DNA from: Myxococcales bacterium | GTDB lineage: Bacteria > Myxococcota_A > Polyangia > Polyangiales > JAFGIB01 | Length of the DNA stretch: 64,000 nucleotides | Direction: 5' to 3' | Assembly (NCBI GenBank): GCA_029880325.1 | Contig: JAOUOP010000013.1 | Coordinates: forward strand, 62,001 to 126,000 | Part shown: piece by piece, positions 19,301-27,622 of the stretch | Numbering within the stretch: position 1 is the first letter of the stretch | Layout of the letters: the number at the start of each line of letters is the position of its first letter | Notes under the pieces: model-generated | Told to the model about the DNA's origin: nothing | Seen by the model: only the letters and a program-made list of their open reading frames with translations | Database searches by the model: none | Program-made: the position numbers and the translations under genes

Positions 19301-20478
19301 GTCGACTCCTGACTCTCGGTCATCTCTTCCACAACCAGCTCCCAGCGGCCGTGGTCGAAAGCTTGTCCGGGCGCGCGCTCGCGTAACAAAAGCCGCTCGC
19401 GCAGACCGCGACGGGCGAGCTCCAGCACCCGATGGTGGCAGTAGGGATTGTTTCCCGGGCGCCCGAAGAGGCTGGTGGCGGTCCAGCTACAGCCGCCGTG
19501 GCAGGCCTCGGCATAGTAGCAACTGCGGCAAAAGCCCCACAGTCGCTCCACGCTGCGATCGCGCATGAAGCGCAGGGCGTCGCTCCGTTCCCAGATCGCC
19601 TGCAGCCGGTGGTCGCGGATGTTGGCGCCGGCGTAACCACGCGTGGGCAGCGACGGGCAGCCCTTGATGTCGCCGCTCGACTCGATGCCGAGGGTGCTGC
19701 GTCCGGCGCGGCAAGAGATGTCGCAGCTATCACGCAACTGCCGCCTCAAACGGGACTCGAGCGGCCCGAAGTAGCCGATGTTGTTACCGGGCAAGAACTT
19801 GACGCCCGCCTCGGCGCAGCGCCCGGCGATGCGTTCCAGGGCCGAAAAGAGCGGGACCATGTCGCCGGGCTGGAGCGGCAACTGTGCGTCGTCTGCGGCC
19901 TGGCCGGCCGGAACCGTCATCATCAACTGCCAGCCATGACATCCCTCGACCAGTAGCAGATCGCAGAGTGCATCGAGCTGGGCCAGGTTTTCGCGGTTGA
20001 CCTGGGTGTTGAGGGCGACGGGAAGACCGACCGTCCGGCAGTTTTCCAGGGCGGCCCGCGCCGCACGGTAAGCGCCGTCGACGCCGCGAAGAGCGTCGTG
20101 GGTGGCTTCGAGTCCGTCGATGGACACCGACACGCTCTGCACGCCGGCCTCCCGGGCCTGGCGAGCAACCGAGGGTGAAAGCCCTCGTCCTCCGCTGACC
20201 ATGGCGCAGCTGATGCCTCGGGCGGCGATGGCTCGGGCCACCTGGCGCCAGCCGCGGTAGAGGTAGACCTCGCCGCCGATCAGGGTCACCTCCTGCACGC
20301 CGAAGTCCGCGAGCTGCTCGACCAGGTCGAGGGCCTCGCCTAGCGAAAGCTCGTCAGGTCGGGCGCGCCCAGCCCGCGAGCCGCAGTGACGGCAGCGCAG
20401 GTCGCAGGCCAGGGTCAACTCCCAGACAGCATGCACGGGACGACATGCGCGGTCGATGGGGCGTGGCTCTTGGCCCAA
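19282..20478 (-). CDS. Radical SAM/SPASM domain enzyme
   Basis: About 398 residues if translated from the TTG at 20478; an ATG at 20577 in frame is the outer limit. The radical SAM cluster motif is CDLRCRHC (CxxxCxxC) in VWELTLACDLRCRHCGSRAG. TLIGGEVYLYRGW and a SAM-binding VSVSIDGLEATHDALRG follow. The C-terminal SPASM region has CDISCRAG, DIKGCPSL and CRSCYYAEACHGGC, enough Cys for two auxiliary 4Fe-4S clusters. Such enzymes modify peptides or proteins by radical chemistry. The start codon of the next gene (zinc-ribbon protein) lies inside this gene, so they form one transcript. No transporter or protease is adjacent. Confidence 0.88.
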   Translation of the reverse strand: MGQEPRPIDRACRPVHAVWELTLACDLRCRHCGSRAGRARPDELSLGEALDLVEQLADFGVQEVTLIGGEVYLYRGWRQVARAIAARGISCAMVSGGRGLSPSVARQAREAGVQSVSVSIDGLEATHDALRGVDGAYRAARAALENCRTVGLPVALNTQVNRENLAQLDALCDLLLVEGCHGWQLMMTVPAGQAADDAQLPLQPGDMVPLFSALERIAGRCAEAGVKFLPGNNIGYFGPLESRLRRQLRDSCDISCRAGRSTLGIESSGDIKGCPSLPTRGYAGANIRDHRLQAIWERSDALRFMRDRSVERLWGFCRSCYYAEACHGGCSWTATSLFGRPGNNPYCHHRVLELARRGLRERLLLRERAPGQAFDHGRWELVVEEMTESQESTCPKTP

Positions 20479-20629
20479 CTGGACCCCGCGAACCTGTGAG
20501 CGAGTGCTCGAGTGTAGGGGCAAGCGTCGGGCGGGTCGTTTCTGTGCTCCCCGAACCCCGGCTGCCCGCTGCTGCACGGGGGCAGTGTAGCCTCCGCGGG
20601 TGCGAAGTGCGAGTCACCGGGGTCGCCCG

Positions 20630-20835
20630 CCTCGCGCAGGCTCCCGCACCGGGCCGGGCAAAGCCGTCGAGTTCGGGCATATTCACATCACTGATCACGA
20701 GGTCCGGGCGCCGCTCGCGGCCAACCCCGCGCGACCGTCGCGCGCGGTCTGCACCTCGAAGCCCGCGTCCTCACAGACCACCGCCAGCACGTCGAGCACG
20801 GCCTCGTCGTCATCGATGAGCAGCACCAGGGGCAC
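20630..20835 (-). pseudogene. Broken response-regulator receiver domain
   Basis: From GTG at 20835 the frame reads VPLVLLIDDDEAVLDVLAVV and EDAGFEVQTARDGRAGLAA, the start of a CheY-like receiver, then stops. The next strand, with the phosphoacceptor Asp, DLVISDVNMPELDGF, continues in another frame at about 20657-20705. A third frame then gives LREAGDP-like sequence. At least two indels and no C-terminal half. It lies directly upstream of the SPASM gene. Either decay or assembly error. Confidence 0.6.
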
Positions 20836-21041
20836 GGCGAAGTCGACCGCGAATCCGTCTGGGGCGAACTTCAGGCGTCGCCGCGGCGCGCAGCATGGAC
20901 GTGCGGCAGCCAAGCTCGCCCAAACGCCGGAGCGCAAGCCTTGCGCTTCGGGCTTCGCAACGAGCACGAACGCGGTCCCGTGGCGAACGCAGATCAGCGT
21001 GGCGCGGCCGCCCCCCTGCCCCCTTTTCTGCAGCTTCGCGC

Positions 21042-21056
21042 TACACTCGCTTCATG
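21042..21056 (+). promoter_or_regulatory. -10 hexamer at 6 nt from ATG, likely leaderless
   Basis: TACACT (21042-21047), 6 nt, ATG (21054). The 218 bp upstream contain no gene. Confidence 0.4.
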
Positions 21057-21824
21057 CCACCGAAACCGCTCGTCGGTTTGGCCTTTGCAGGCATGCTCGC
21101 GACCATCCTCTGGCTCGGCGGCCAACTCGTCGATCAACGCGACCAGCTTTCGCGCATCGAAAAGCGCGTGACGAACTTGGAGACCGAGATCGAAGGCGTC
21201 TGGGACTCGCCCGCCCCAGCCCCTGCGGCGTTCCTGCCTCGAACAGCGCGCGCGGCGGCGCCGGCCACCGCTCCCATTGCCGAAGACGCGAGGCAACAAG
21301 ACGCTGCTTCCACTTTTGGCAGGCGCACGCCAGGCGCCGCTCTCGATGACCAGGCCCCTGGAGGCTCGGTGCACCTGGTCCGCGAGGCTCTTGTCGAGGT
21401 GCTCTCCACCGAGGATCCCGAGTTGCGCGAGGGTTTTCGCCAGCTGTTGCGCGAGGAGCAGGCCGTGATGCGCGATGAACGGCGCGAGCGGCGACAGACC
21501 CGCTGGGAGCAGCGCACCAGCGAACGGCTGGCTAACTTCGGCAGCGAGCACGGCTTGAGCCAAGGCCAGCAAGATGCGCTCTTCGCCCTGCTCACCGCCA
21601 CCCGCGACCGCGCAGGCGAAGCCTTCCGCCAGGCGCGCGAGGGCGACCAGCCGCCATCGCGCGGGCAGCTGCGCGCGCAGATGCAGACCCTGCGCCGCGA
21701 GGCCGACGACGAGGCTCGCGGGCTGCTCGACGACAAGCAATTCGAGGCCTACCAGCAGATGGTCCAGGAAGAGCGCTTGCTCGGCCCCGGCGGCGGCGGC
21801 AGGCGCGGCCCGCCCGGCGAGTGA
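21054..21824 (+). CDS. Membrane-anchored helical protein, unknown
   Basis: 256 residues. One N-terminal membrane segment (LVGLAFAGMLATILWLGG), then a short coiled coil (QLSRIEKRVTNLETEIEG), an Ala/Pro-rich linker, and a helical Arg/Glu/Gln-rich domain from ~100 (REEQAVMRDERRERRQTRWE ... ALFALLTATRDRAGEAFRQ). It ends in a Gly-rich tail. The helical part is reminiscent of Spy/CpxP-type or Heavy-metal-resistance periplasmic proteins, but the LTxxQ motifs are only vaguely present (SQGQQDALFALL, DDKQFEAYQQM). The topology places it outside the inner membrane. The ATG at 21054 is chosen over the frame's earlier ATGs because of the -10 at 21042 and the fitting membrane anchor. Confidence 0.7.
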   Translation: MPPKPLVGLAFAGMLATILWLGGQLVDQRDQLSRIEKRVTNLETEIEGVWDSPAPAPAAFLPRTARAAAPATAPIAEDARQQDAASTFGRRTPGAALDDQAPGGSVHLVREALVEVLSTEDPELREGFRQLLREEQAVMRDERRERRQTRWEQRTSERLANFGSEHGLSQGQQDALFALLTATRDRAGEAFRQAREGDQPPSRGQLRAQMQTLRREADDEARGLLDDKQFEAYQQMVQEERLLGPGGGGRRGPPGE

Positions 21825-21877
21825 CAGCCGGTGGTGCCCTGGACGGCACCAGGCGTGAAGCATAACCTCGCCCATCC

Positions 21878-22342
21878 ATGGTAGCCCTACGCATCAACGG
21901 TCAATCCCGGCAGCTCGATGTCCCTGCCGACACGCCTCTACTCCACATACTTCGCGATGTGCTGGGCCTGACAGCCACCAAGTTGGGCTGCTCGCTGGAG
22001 CAGTGCGGCGCGTGCACGGTGCTGGTCGACGGCGAGGCCCGAATGGCCTGCCGATTGCCGGTGGGCGCACTCGCCGATAGCGAAATCATTACGCTGGAAG
22101 GCCTGGGCACGCCCGATGCGCCCCACCCGCTGCAGCGGGCCTTCATCGAGGAAAACGCCGCCCAGTGCGGCTATTGCACCTCGGGCATCCTGATGCGCGC
22201 CGCAGCGCTGCTCGAGCGCTCCTCGGCGCCGGACGAGGCCGAGATCCGCACGGCCCTGCGCGACAACCTGTGCCGCTGCGGTGCGCACAACCGCGTGGTA
22301 CGCGCGGTTCGACGCGCCGCGCGCGAAGGAGGTGCGCGATGA
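21878..22342 (+). CDS. (2Fe-2S) subunit of a xanthine-dehydrogenase-family hydroxylase
   Basis: 154 residues. It carries two 2Fe-2S clusters. The plant-ferredoxin-type cluster ligands are Cys38, Cys43, Cys46 and Cys58 (GCSLEQCGACTV). The alpha-helical-domain ligands are Cys97, Cys100, Cys132 and Cys134 (QCGYCTSG, LCRCG). It passes electrons from the molybdenum centre of the partner subunit. It overlaps the partner by 4 bp (ATGA). The two-gene form without an FAD subunit fits the isoquinoline 1-oxidoreductase (IorAB) / nicotinate-hydroxylase subgroup, whose acceptor is often a cytochrome. Confidence 0.92.
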   Translation: MVALRINGQSRQLDVPADTPLLHILRDVLGLTATKLGCSLEQCGACTVLVDGEARMACRLPVGALADSEIITLEGLGTPDAPHPLQRAFIEENAAQCGYCTSGILMRAAALLERSSAPDEAEIRTALRDNLCRCGAHNRVVRAVRRAAREGGAR

Positions 22343-24534
22343 GCGATGCGCCAAAGTTACCTGGTAGTTTGCGCCAAAACCCGCGACTCGATGACTGGAT
22401 TCGCATCGATGCCGCCGACACCATCACCATCCGCACGGGCAAGGTCGAACTCGGCCAGGGCATCCTCACGGCGCTGGTGTCGATCGCAGCGGAAGAACTC
22501 GACGTCGCCCCCGGGCGCATCCGCGTCGAGAGCGCCGACTCGGCGCGCGCCCCCAACGAGTTCATGACCGTGGGCAGCATGTCGATCGAGCAGAGCGGCT
22601 CGGCGCTGCGCCAGGCCGCCGCCGACGCCCGGCGCCGCCTGCTGCTGCGCGCCGCCGACAAGCTCGGCCTCGATGCCGATGCGCTGAGCGTTGAAGACGG
22701 CATCGTGCGCACGGCCGCCGGCGCCGAGGTCAGCTACTGGGAACTCGCCGGTGGCCGCCCCTTCGAAGCCGAGGTCAGCGCCGAGGCCAGCCCGAAGGCG
22801 GCGAGCGCCCATCGTCTGATCGGAGCGCGCGCCCAACGCATCGACCTGCCCGCCAAGGTCTTCGGCCAGGCCCGCTTCGTGCAAGACCTTTGCTTCGAGG
22901 ACATGCTGCACGCGCGCGTGGTGCGGCCGCCCACGCGCGACGCCAAGCTTGTCCGCTGCGACGCGAGCAGCGTCGAAACCATGGCGGGCGTGGTCGCAGT
23001 CGTGCGCGACGGCAACTTTCTGGCCGTCGTGGCCGAGCGCGAGCACCAGGCCAGCGCCGCCGCCGAACGCCTGCGCGAGCACAGCGGCTTCGAGCGCGAG
23101 CAGCCGCTGGGCCAAGAGAGCGGCCTGCACCAGCGCCTGACGGAAAACCTCAAAGGTAGCTATCCGCTGGTCGACGGCGTGCCGACGGAGCAGCCGGTGC
23201 CACCGCTCGTAGCTCCGGAAAGCGCGCTGCACACGCTACGCGCCAGCTACACGCGCCCCTATCTCATGCACGGCTCCATCGGCCCCTCGGCCGCGGTGGC
23301 GCGCTGCGACGTCGGTGACGATGGCGATGGTGGCGAACGTGTCACGATCTGGAGCTCGACCCAGGGGCCGTCCATGCTGGCGCCGTCGATCGCCCTGGTG
23401 CTGCAGCTCGAGCCCCAACGGGTTCGCGTAATCCACGTGGAAGGCCCCGGCTGCTACGGACACAACGGCAGCGACGACGCCGCCCTCGACGCCGCCCTGT
23501 GCGCCCGCGCGCTCCCCGGCCGACACGTGCGCCTCATCTGGTCGCGCCAGGACGAGCACGCCCACGAGCCCTACGGCCCCGCCATGCGCATCGACATGCA
23601 GGCGAGCCTCGACACCCAAGGTCGCATCGTCGCCTGGAACCACGACGTCTACAGCACCAGCCACATCGGTCGCGCGATGCCCTTCGGCAACCGCTCCTCG
23701 CTGCTGGCCGCCCAGGAAAAAGCCGAGGCCATGCGCCGCCCCAGCCCGCGCCCCGCCCTCGCCCCCCAGGCCGGTCTGCACCGCAACGCCGATCCCTACT
23801 ACGACTTCGACGGCGTGCGCGTGGTCAAGCACCTCTCCCTCGAAGCGCCCCTGCGCGCCTCATCACTGCGCAGCCTGGGCGCCAACGGCAATGTCTTCGC
23901 CGCCGAGTCCATGCTCGACGAGCTCGCCGCGGCCGCAGACATCGACCCGGTGCAGCTGCGGCTGCGGCATCTCAAAGACCCGCGGGCGAAGGCCGTCATC
24001 GAGGCCTGCATCGAGCGCGCAGGAGCGCACCCGGGGCGCGGCGACGACCCGCAGCGTCCCCGAGGCCGCGGCTTCGCCTTCTCGCGCTACGAAAACTACA
24101 AGTGCTACGCGGCGGTGTTGGTGGAGTTGGAGGTGGACCTGGCGAGCCACAACATTCACCTCTTGCGCGCGGTGATCGCGGCTGACGCCGGTCAGATCAT
24201 CGACCCCGATGGCCTCGAAAATCAGCTCGAAGGAGGCTTCATTCAAGCGGCCAGCTGGGCGCTGAAGGAGCAGGTGCGCTTCGACGACACGGGCATCCAG
24301 AGCCTCGACTGGGAGAGCTATCCGATTTTGCGCTTCGACGAGGTGCCGCCCGTGGTCACGGTGCTGCTGGACCAACCCGACGAGCCCTCGGTGGGCGCTG
24401 GCGAGGGCACCAGCGGTCCCACGCCCGCTGCCATCGCCAACGCCGTCTTCGACGCCACCGGCGTGCGCCTGCGCGACACGCCCTTTAGTCCCGCACGCCT
24501 GCGCGCGGCGCTCTTCGACGACGCGCCGGCGTAG
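22339..24534 (+). CDS. Molybdopterin-binding subunit, IorB-like aldehyde/N-heterocycle hydroxylase
   Basis: 731 residues. GKVELGQGILTALVSIAAEE at the N-terminus, GSMSIEQSG, then the MPT-binding repeats (DVYSTSHIGRAMPFGN and LRSLGANGNVFAAESMLDEL), and near the C-terminus the conserved VGAGEGTSGPTPAAIANAV carrying the catalytic Glu. It hydroxylates an aldehyde or N-heterocycle with water at a Mo-pterin centre. The exact substrate is unknown. The ATG at 22339 has an AAGGAGGTG ribosome site and overlaps the small subunit stop. No Tat signal seen, so probably cytosolic. The last codons and stop are part of a tandem repeat. Confidence 0.9.
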   Translation: MSDAPKLPGSLRQNPRLDDWIRIDAADTITIRTGKVELGQGILTALVSIAAEELDVAPGRIRVESADSARAPNEFMTVGSMSIEQSGSALRQAAADARRRLLLRAADKLGLDADALSVEDGIVRTAAGAEVSYWELAGGRPFEAEVSAEASPKAASAHRLIGARAQRIDLPAKVFGQARFVQDLCFEDMLHARVVRPPTRDAKLVRCDASSVETMAGVVAVVRDGNFLAVVAEREHQASAAAERLREHSGFEREQPLGQESGLHQRLTENLKGSYPLVDGVPTEQPVPPLVAPESALHTLRASYTRPYLMHGSIGPSAAVARCDVGDDGDGGERVTIWSSTQGPSMLAPSIALVLQLEPQRVRVIHVEGPGCYGHNGSDDAALDAALCARALPGRHVRLIWSRQDEHAHEPYGPAMRIDMQASLDTQGRIVAWNHDVYSTSHIGRAMPFGNRSSLLAAQEKAEAMRRPSPRPALAPQAGLHRNADPYYDFDGVRVVKHLSLEAPLRASSLRSLGANGNVFAAESMLDELAAAADIDPVQLRLRHLKDPRAKAVIEACIERAGAHPGRGDDPQRPRGRGFAFSRYENYKCYAAVLVELEVDLASHNIHLLRAVIAADAGQIIDPDGLENQLEGGFIQAASWALKEQVRFDDTGIQSLDWESYPILRFDEVPPVVTVLLDQPDEPSVGAGEGTSGPTPAAIANAVFDATGVRLRDTPFSPARLRAALFDDAPA

Positions 24535-24576
24535 GGCGGCGCTCTTCGACGACGCGCCGGCGTAGGGCGGCGCTCT
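24505..24576. repeat. 31-bp tandem duplication at a gene end
   Basis: Period 31: the copies start at 24505, 24536 and 24567, with the third only ~10 bp long. The unit (beginning GCGGCGCTCTTCGACG) contains the last codons and TAG stop of the molybdopterin subunit, so the stop context is duplicated downstream of the gene. Confidence 0.9.
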
Positions 24577-24577
24577 G

Positions 24578-25723
24578 CTACATATTCATCATGTGCGCGA
24601 AGTTCTTCGAGTAGAAAAGCTCGCGCGCGTCGTCGTCCAGGTCCTTGAAGGTGCGCTCGAAACGACCTACCGGATCGTCGGTGCCCTCGGGGTGCGGGTA
24701 GTCGCTGGAGAATAGGAAGAGTTCGGGACCGGCGTCGGCGATCATGCGGCCCACGTCCTCGCCCGGGAAGGGCGTGAAGCGAACCTGGCGGCGGATGTAC
24801 TCGGAGGCGCGCAGCGGCAACGCCTTCACCGCGGCATCGGTGCGCTTGAAGATCTTCTGGCTGATGTCGAGCGTGCGCAGAAACTCCGGCACCCAGCCTG
24901 CACCCAGCTCGATCACGCCGCCGCGCAGCTCGGGGAAACGCTCGAGCACGCCATCGAAGACCAGCGCCGTGAGGTAGAGCTGGGGCGCAAAGGACAGCGC
25001 CATGAAGTCGCGTATGCGCAGGTTCTCGCCGCCGCCGACGATATCCGGCGCCAGCGGCTGGCCGTTGTTGAGCCAGGCCTTGGAGACAAGGTTCTTGGTG
25101 GCACCCACGTGCAACATGAAGGGCACGCCATGGTCGCAAAAGGCTTTCCAGATCGGGTCGAAGTCGGGGTGGCCCGGCGCCTTGTCGCCCACGGGTGCGC
25201 CTGGAATCCAGAAGGCGCCGCAGCCCATCTTCACACCCTCTTCGATCTCCCGAACTGCGCGCTCGGGATCTTGAAAGGAGAGTTGGCCCACGGCGATCAG
25301 GCGCTTGTCGTGACTACAAAACGTGGCCATGGCCCGGTTGTGGGCACGGATGCCGCCATAGCGCACGTCCATTTCGGCGTGGCTGAGGTATTGGGTGGCG
25401 GAAAACGTGGAGAAGACCAGCTGGGCGCCGAAGCCCAGATCGTCCATGGCGCGCGAACGCTCGGCGGCGTCGAACGCGCCCGGCGCATGCCAGCCCTTGA
25501 TGCCGCGAACCACGTTTTCGACGGGCGCCCCCGAATCGCGGCGCTCGCGCACCTTGCCGACCGCGTCCTCGATCAACCTGTAGGTAGTCCCTCCGGCCTT
25601 GCCCAGGCCCAGCGGGGGCAGACGGTCGCGAATGCCCGGATCGGCGTGCTGCTCGATCCAGTCCGGGGTCTCCATGATGTGGCTGTCGGCGTCGTACATC
25701 GCCCGGGTGCTCGCGTAGGTCAT
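24578..25723 (-). CDS. Amidohydrolase-2 family metal-dependent hydrolase
   Basis: 381 residues, TIM-barrel of the ACMSD / PF04909 type. Motifs: DADSHIMETPDW at the N-terminus (the family usually has DxHxH; here DSH and only one His), PFMLHVGATK, and near the C-terminus FSSDYPHPEGT with the metal-binding Asp. These enzymes decarboxylate or hydrolyse aromatic or amido acids with a divalent metal. It is coupled to the TetR regulator gene upstream by a 4-bp overlap, so it is probably expressed only when the TetR ligand is present. Substrate unknown. It faces a hydroxylase operon, which makes an aromatic-degradation context conceivable. Confidence 0.87.
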   Translation of the reverse strand: MTYASTRAMYDADSHIMETPDWIEQHADPGIRDRLPPLGLGKAGGTTYRLIEDAVGKVRERRDSGAPVENVVRGIKGWHAPGAFDAAERSRAMDDLGFGAQLVFSTFSATQYLSHAEMDVRYGGIRAHNRAMATFCSHDKRLIAVGQLSFQDPERAVREIEEGVKMGCGAFWIPGAPVGDKAPGHPDFDPIWKAFCDHGVPFMLHVGATKNLVSKAWLNNGQPLAPDIVGGGENLRIRDFMALSFAPQLYLTALVFDGVLERFPELRGGVIELGAGWVPEFLRTLDISQKIFKRTDAAVKALPLRASEYIRRQVRFTPFPGEDVGRMIADAGPELFLFSSDYPHPEGTDDPVGRFERTFKDLDDDARELFYSKNFAHMMNM

Positions 25724-26379
25724 TTCGCCTGCTCCTCTTCCGTTTCCATTTCCGTTTCGGCTTTCATCACATCGCTCAAGGAACGCAGCTGCCCGCGGCG
25801 GTCCATGGCACCGGCGGCCCAGATCGCCACCGCCGAACGCATCGCCTCGTGGCGCGAGATGTGCAGCCGTTCGGCAAACTGCGCGTCCATGGCCTGGTCG
25901 AGCAGCATCTTGAGAATCGCAAAGGCCACGCGCTCGTCGATGTCCTTGCGCAACGCCGGCCTGAGCATCATGGCGCCGTAGAGCTGGCGCTCGCGGATCA
26001 CCTCGCGATAGCGCGCAAAGGCCTGCGGATAGTCGCTGCGCAGGTCGCGCAGAAAAGCCGGCGACAGCGCGGCGTTGGCGTCGGCCCAGGCGCCGACCCA
26101 GCGCATGAAGCCGTCAAATGACGCTTTTCCTCCAGGCCGCGCGGGCAGCGCCGCTTCCGAAGCCGCCACCTCCATGGCCCAGCGCTCCACGCAGGCCGTC
26201 GTCAGCGCTTCCTTGGAGCGGTAATGCTTGTAGAGGGTCGAGGCGCTCATGCGCAGCTCGCGGGCGAGCTCCCCCATGGCCACCGCACGGATGCCCTCGC
26301 GTTTGGCGCGGCGTGAAAATGCCTCGAGGATGCGCTCGCCGGCATCGGACTCGGGATGGCGGGCAGTGCTGGACGACAC
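25720..26379 (-). CDS. TetR/AcrR family transcriptional regulator
   Basis: 219 residues from GTG at 26379. N-terminal helix-turn-helix: GERILEAFSRRAKREGIRAV, MGELARELRMSASTLYKHYRSKEAL. The C-terminal ligand domain is all-helical and ends in a Glu-rich tail. The open frame extends to 26553, but that extension would cross the promoter and palindrome, so the GTG is chosen. It is the first gene of a two-gene operon with the amidohydrolase. The operator at 26382-26413 suggests autorepression. Confidence 0.9.
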   Translation of the reverse strand: MSSSTARHPESDAGERILEAFSRRAKREGIRAVAMGELARELRMSASTLYKHYRSKEALTTACVERWAMEVAASEAALPARPGGKASFDGFMRWVGAWADANAALSPAFLRDLRSDYPQAFARYREVIRERQLYGAMMLRPALRKDIDERVAFAILKMLLDQAMDAQFAERLHISRHEAMRSAVAIWAAGAMDRRGQLRSLSDVMKAETEMETEEEQAK

Positions 26380-26381
26380 AG

Positions 26382-26415
26382 GACAGTAATTATAGAACGG
26401 AATTATTACTGTCAA
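26382..26415 (-). promoter_or_regulatory. TetR operator overlapping a sigma-70-like promoter
   Basis: A 32-bp dyad (26382-26413) has 9-bp perfect arms GACAGTAAT/ATTACTGTC and is strikingly AT-rich for this genome. On the minus strand it contains -35 TTGACA (26410-26415) and -10 TATAAT (26389-26394) with a 15-bp spacer. The GTG start follows the -10 by 9 nt, so the leader is absent or nearly so. The placement is typical of an autorepressing TetR. Confidence 0.7.
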
Positions 26416-26557
26416 TACCCGGGCTCGCGCCCCACCACCTACGGCGCGCCAAGCCATCGAAATCAAACGCGTTTCGGCAACAAAGCTGGCGCCGCCCACG
26501 GGGCCGAGCTGTGCCGAGCGCGGGCCAGACATGGAGCGCCGGGACCCCTGCATCCGC

Positions 26558-26572
26558 TATGATCGGAGCGTG
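26558..26572 (+). promoter_or_regulatory. -10 hexamer at 6 nt from a GTG start
   Basis: TATGAT (26558-26563), 6 nt, GTG (26570). It points to 26570 rather than the ATG at 26531 as the start of the ATPase gene. Confidence 0.45.
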
Positions 26573-27610
26573 GACGAGGCGACATTTCACCAGCTGCTCA
26601 CGCGGGGCTCCCGCTACAACGCCAGCGATGCGCTCTTCAAAGTGGGGCAGCCGCCCGCCTTTCGCGTGGCCGGCGCACTGCACTACCTGCAGGGCGAGAA
26701 ACTGCGGCCCGAGCACACCCAGGTGCTGACCGAAATCGTGCTGCGGCAGAGCCGCTACCGCGGCGAGCTGCGGGACCTGATGGAGTACGACACGGCCTAC
26801 GGAGTCGCGGGCATCGGCCGCTATCGCGTCAACGTCTACCGCCAGCGCGGCACCCTGGCCCTGGCGCTGCGCTCGATACCGCTGCAGATCCCGGGCTTCG
26901 ATCAGCTGGGCATCCCCCCCATCGGACGCACCCTGGCCGAGCTCGAGCGCGGCCTGGTGCTGGTCGTGGGCGCGGCAGGCAACGGCAAGTCCTCGACGCT
27001 GGCAGCCATGATCGGCCACATCAACCAGACCCGGCGCATGCACGTGGTCACCATCGAAGATCCCATCGAATTCCTGCACCAGGACGCCCTGGCCACCATC
27101 TCCCAACGGGAAGTTGGACTCGACACCGAAGGCTTTGCGACGGCCCTGCGCGCGGCGCTGCGACAGGATCCGGACGTCATCCTGGTCGGCGAAATCCGGG
27201 ACGAGGAGACCATGGACATCGCGCTCAAGGCTGCCGAGACCGGACACCTGGTGCTATCGACGCTGCACACGCCGGACGTGGCGCGCACCGTCGGCCGCGT
27301 GGTCTCGCTAGTGCATGGAGTGGATCCGAGTGAAGTGCGCGAGCGCCTCAGCGACAACCTGCGCGGCGTGCTGGCCCAACGCCTATTGCCCGCGGCCAAC
27401 GGCCAGGGCCAGGTGCTGGCCTGCGAAGCGCTCTACATGACGGGGACCGCACGCGAATCGATCCGCAATCCGGGCAGCACCATCCCACTCAAAGAAGTCA
27501 TGGAAGGCGGCGTGCACCCCCACGGCATGCAGACCTTCGAGATGCACCTGCGCCAACTCGTGGGCGAGGGCCGCGTCACGGTGGACGCCGCCCGCGCAGC
27601 GCTCGGTTGA
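26570..27610 (+). CDS. PilT/PilU-like twitching-motility ATPase
   Basis: 346 residues, near the usual ~340-370. GspE/PilT secretion ATPase: N-terminal PilT domain (SDALFKVGQPPAFRVAG, LMEYDTAYGVAG), Walker A VGAAGNGKSST, Asp box IEDPIEFLH, Walker B QDPDVILVGEIRDEET, and the His box ETGHLVLSTLHT. The C-terminus has RGVLAQRLLPA. PilT powers type IV pilus retraction. Walker A is GAAGNGKS rather than the common GPTGSGKS but keeps the essential residues. No pilin or other pil genes are in the window, so it is an orphan. Start is GTG, see the promoter entry. Confidence 0.88.
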   Translation: MDEATFHQLLTRGSRYNASDALFKVGQPPAFRVAGALHYLQGEKLRPEHTQVLTEIVLRQSRYRGELRDLMEYDTAYGVAGIGRYRVNVYRQRGTLALALRSIPLQIPGFDQLGIPPIGRTLAELERGLVLVVGAAGNGKSSTLAAMIGHINQTRRMHVVTIEDPIEFLHQDALATISQREVGLDTEGFATALRAALRQDPDVILVGEIRDEETMDIALKAAETGHLVLSTLHTPDVARTVGRVVSLVHGVDPSEVRERLSDNLRGVLAQRLLPAANGQGQVLACEALYMTGTARESIRNPGSTIPLKEVMEGGVHPHGMQTFEMHLRQLVGEGRVTVDAARAALG

Positions 27611-27622
27611 GACGCGCAACTT

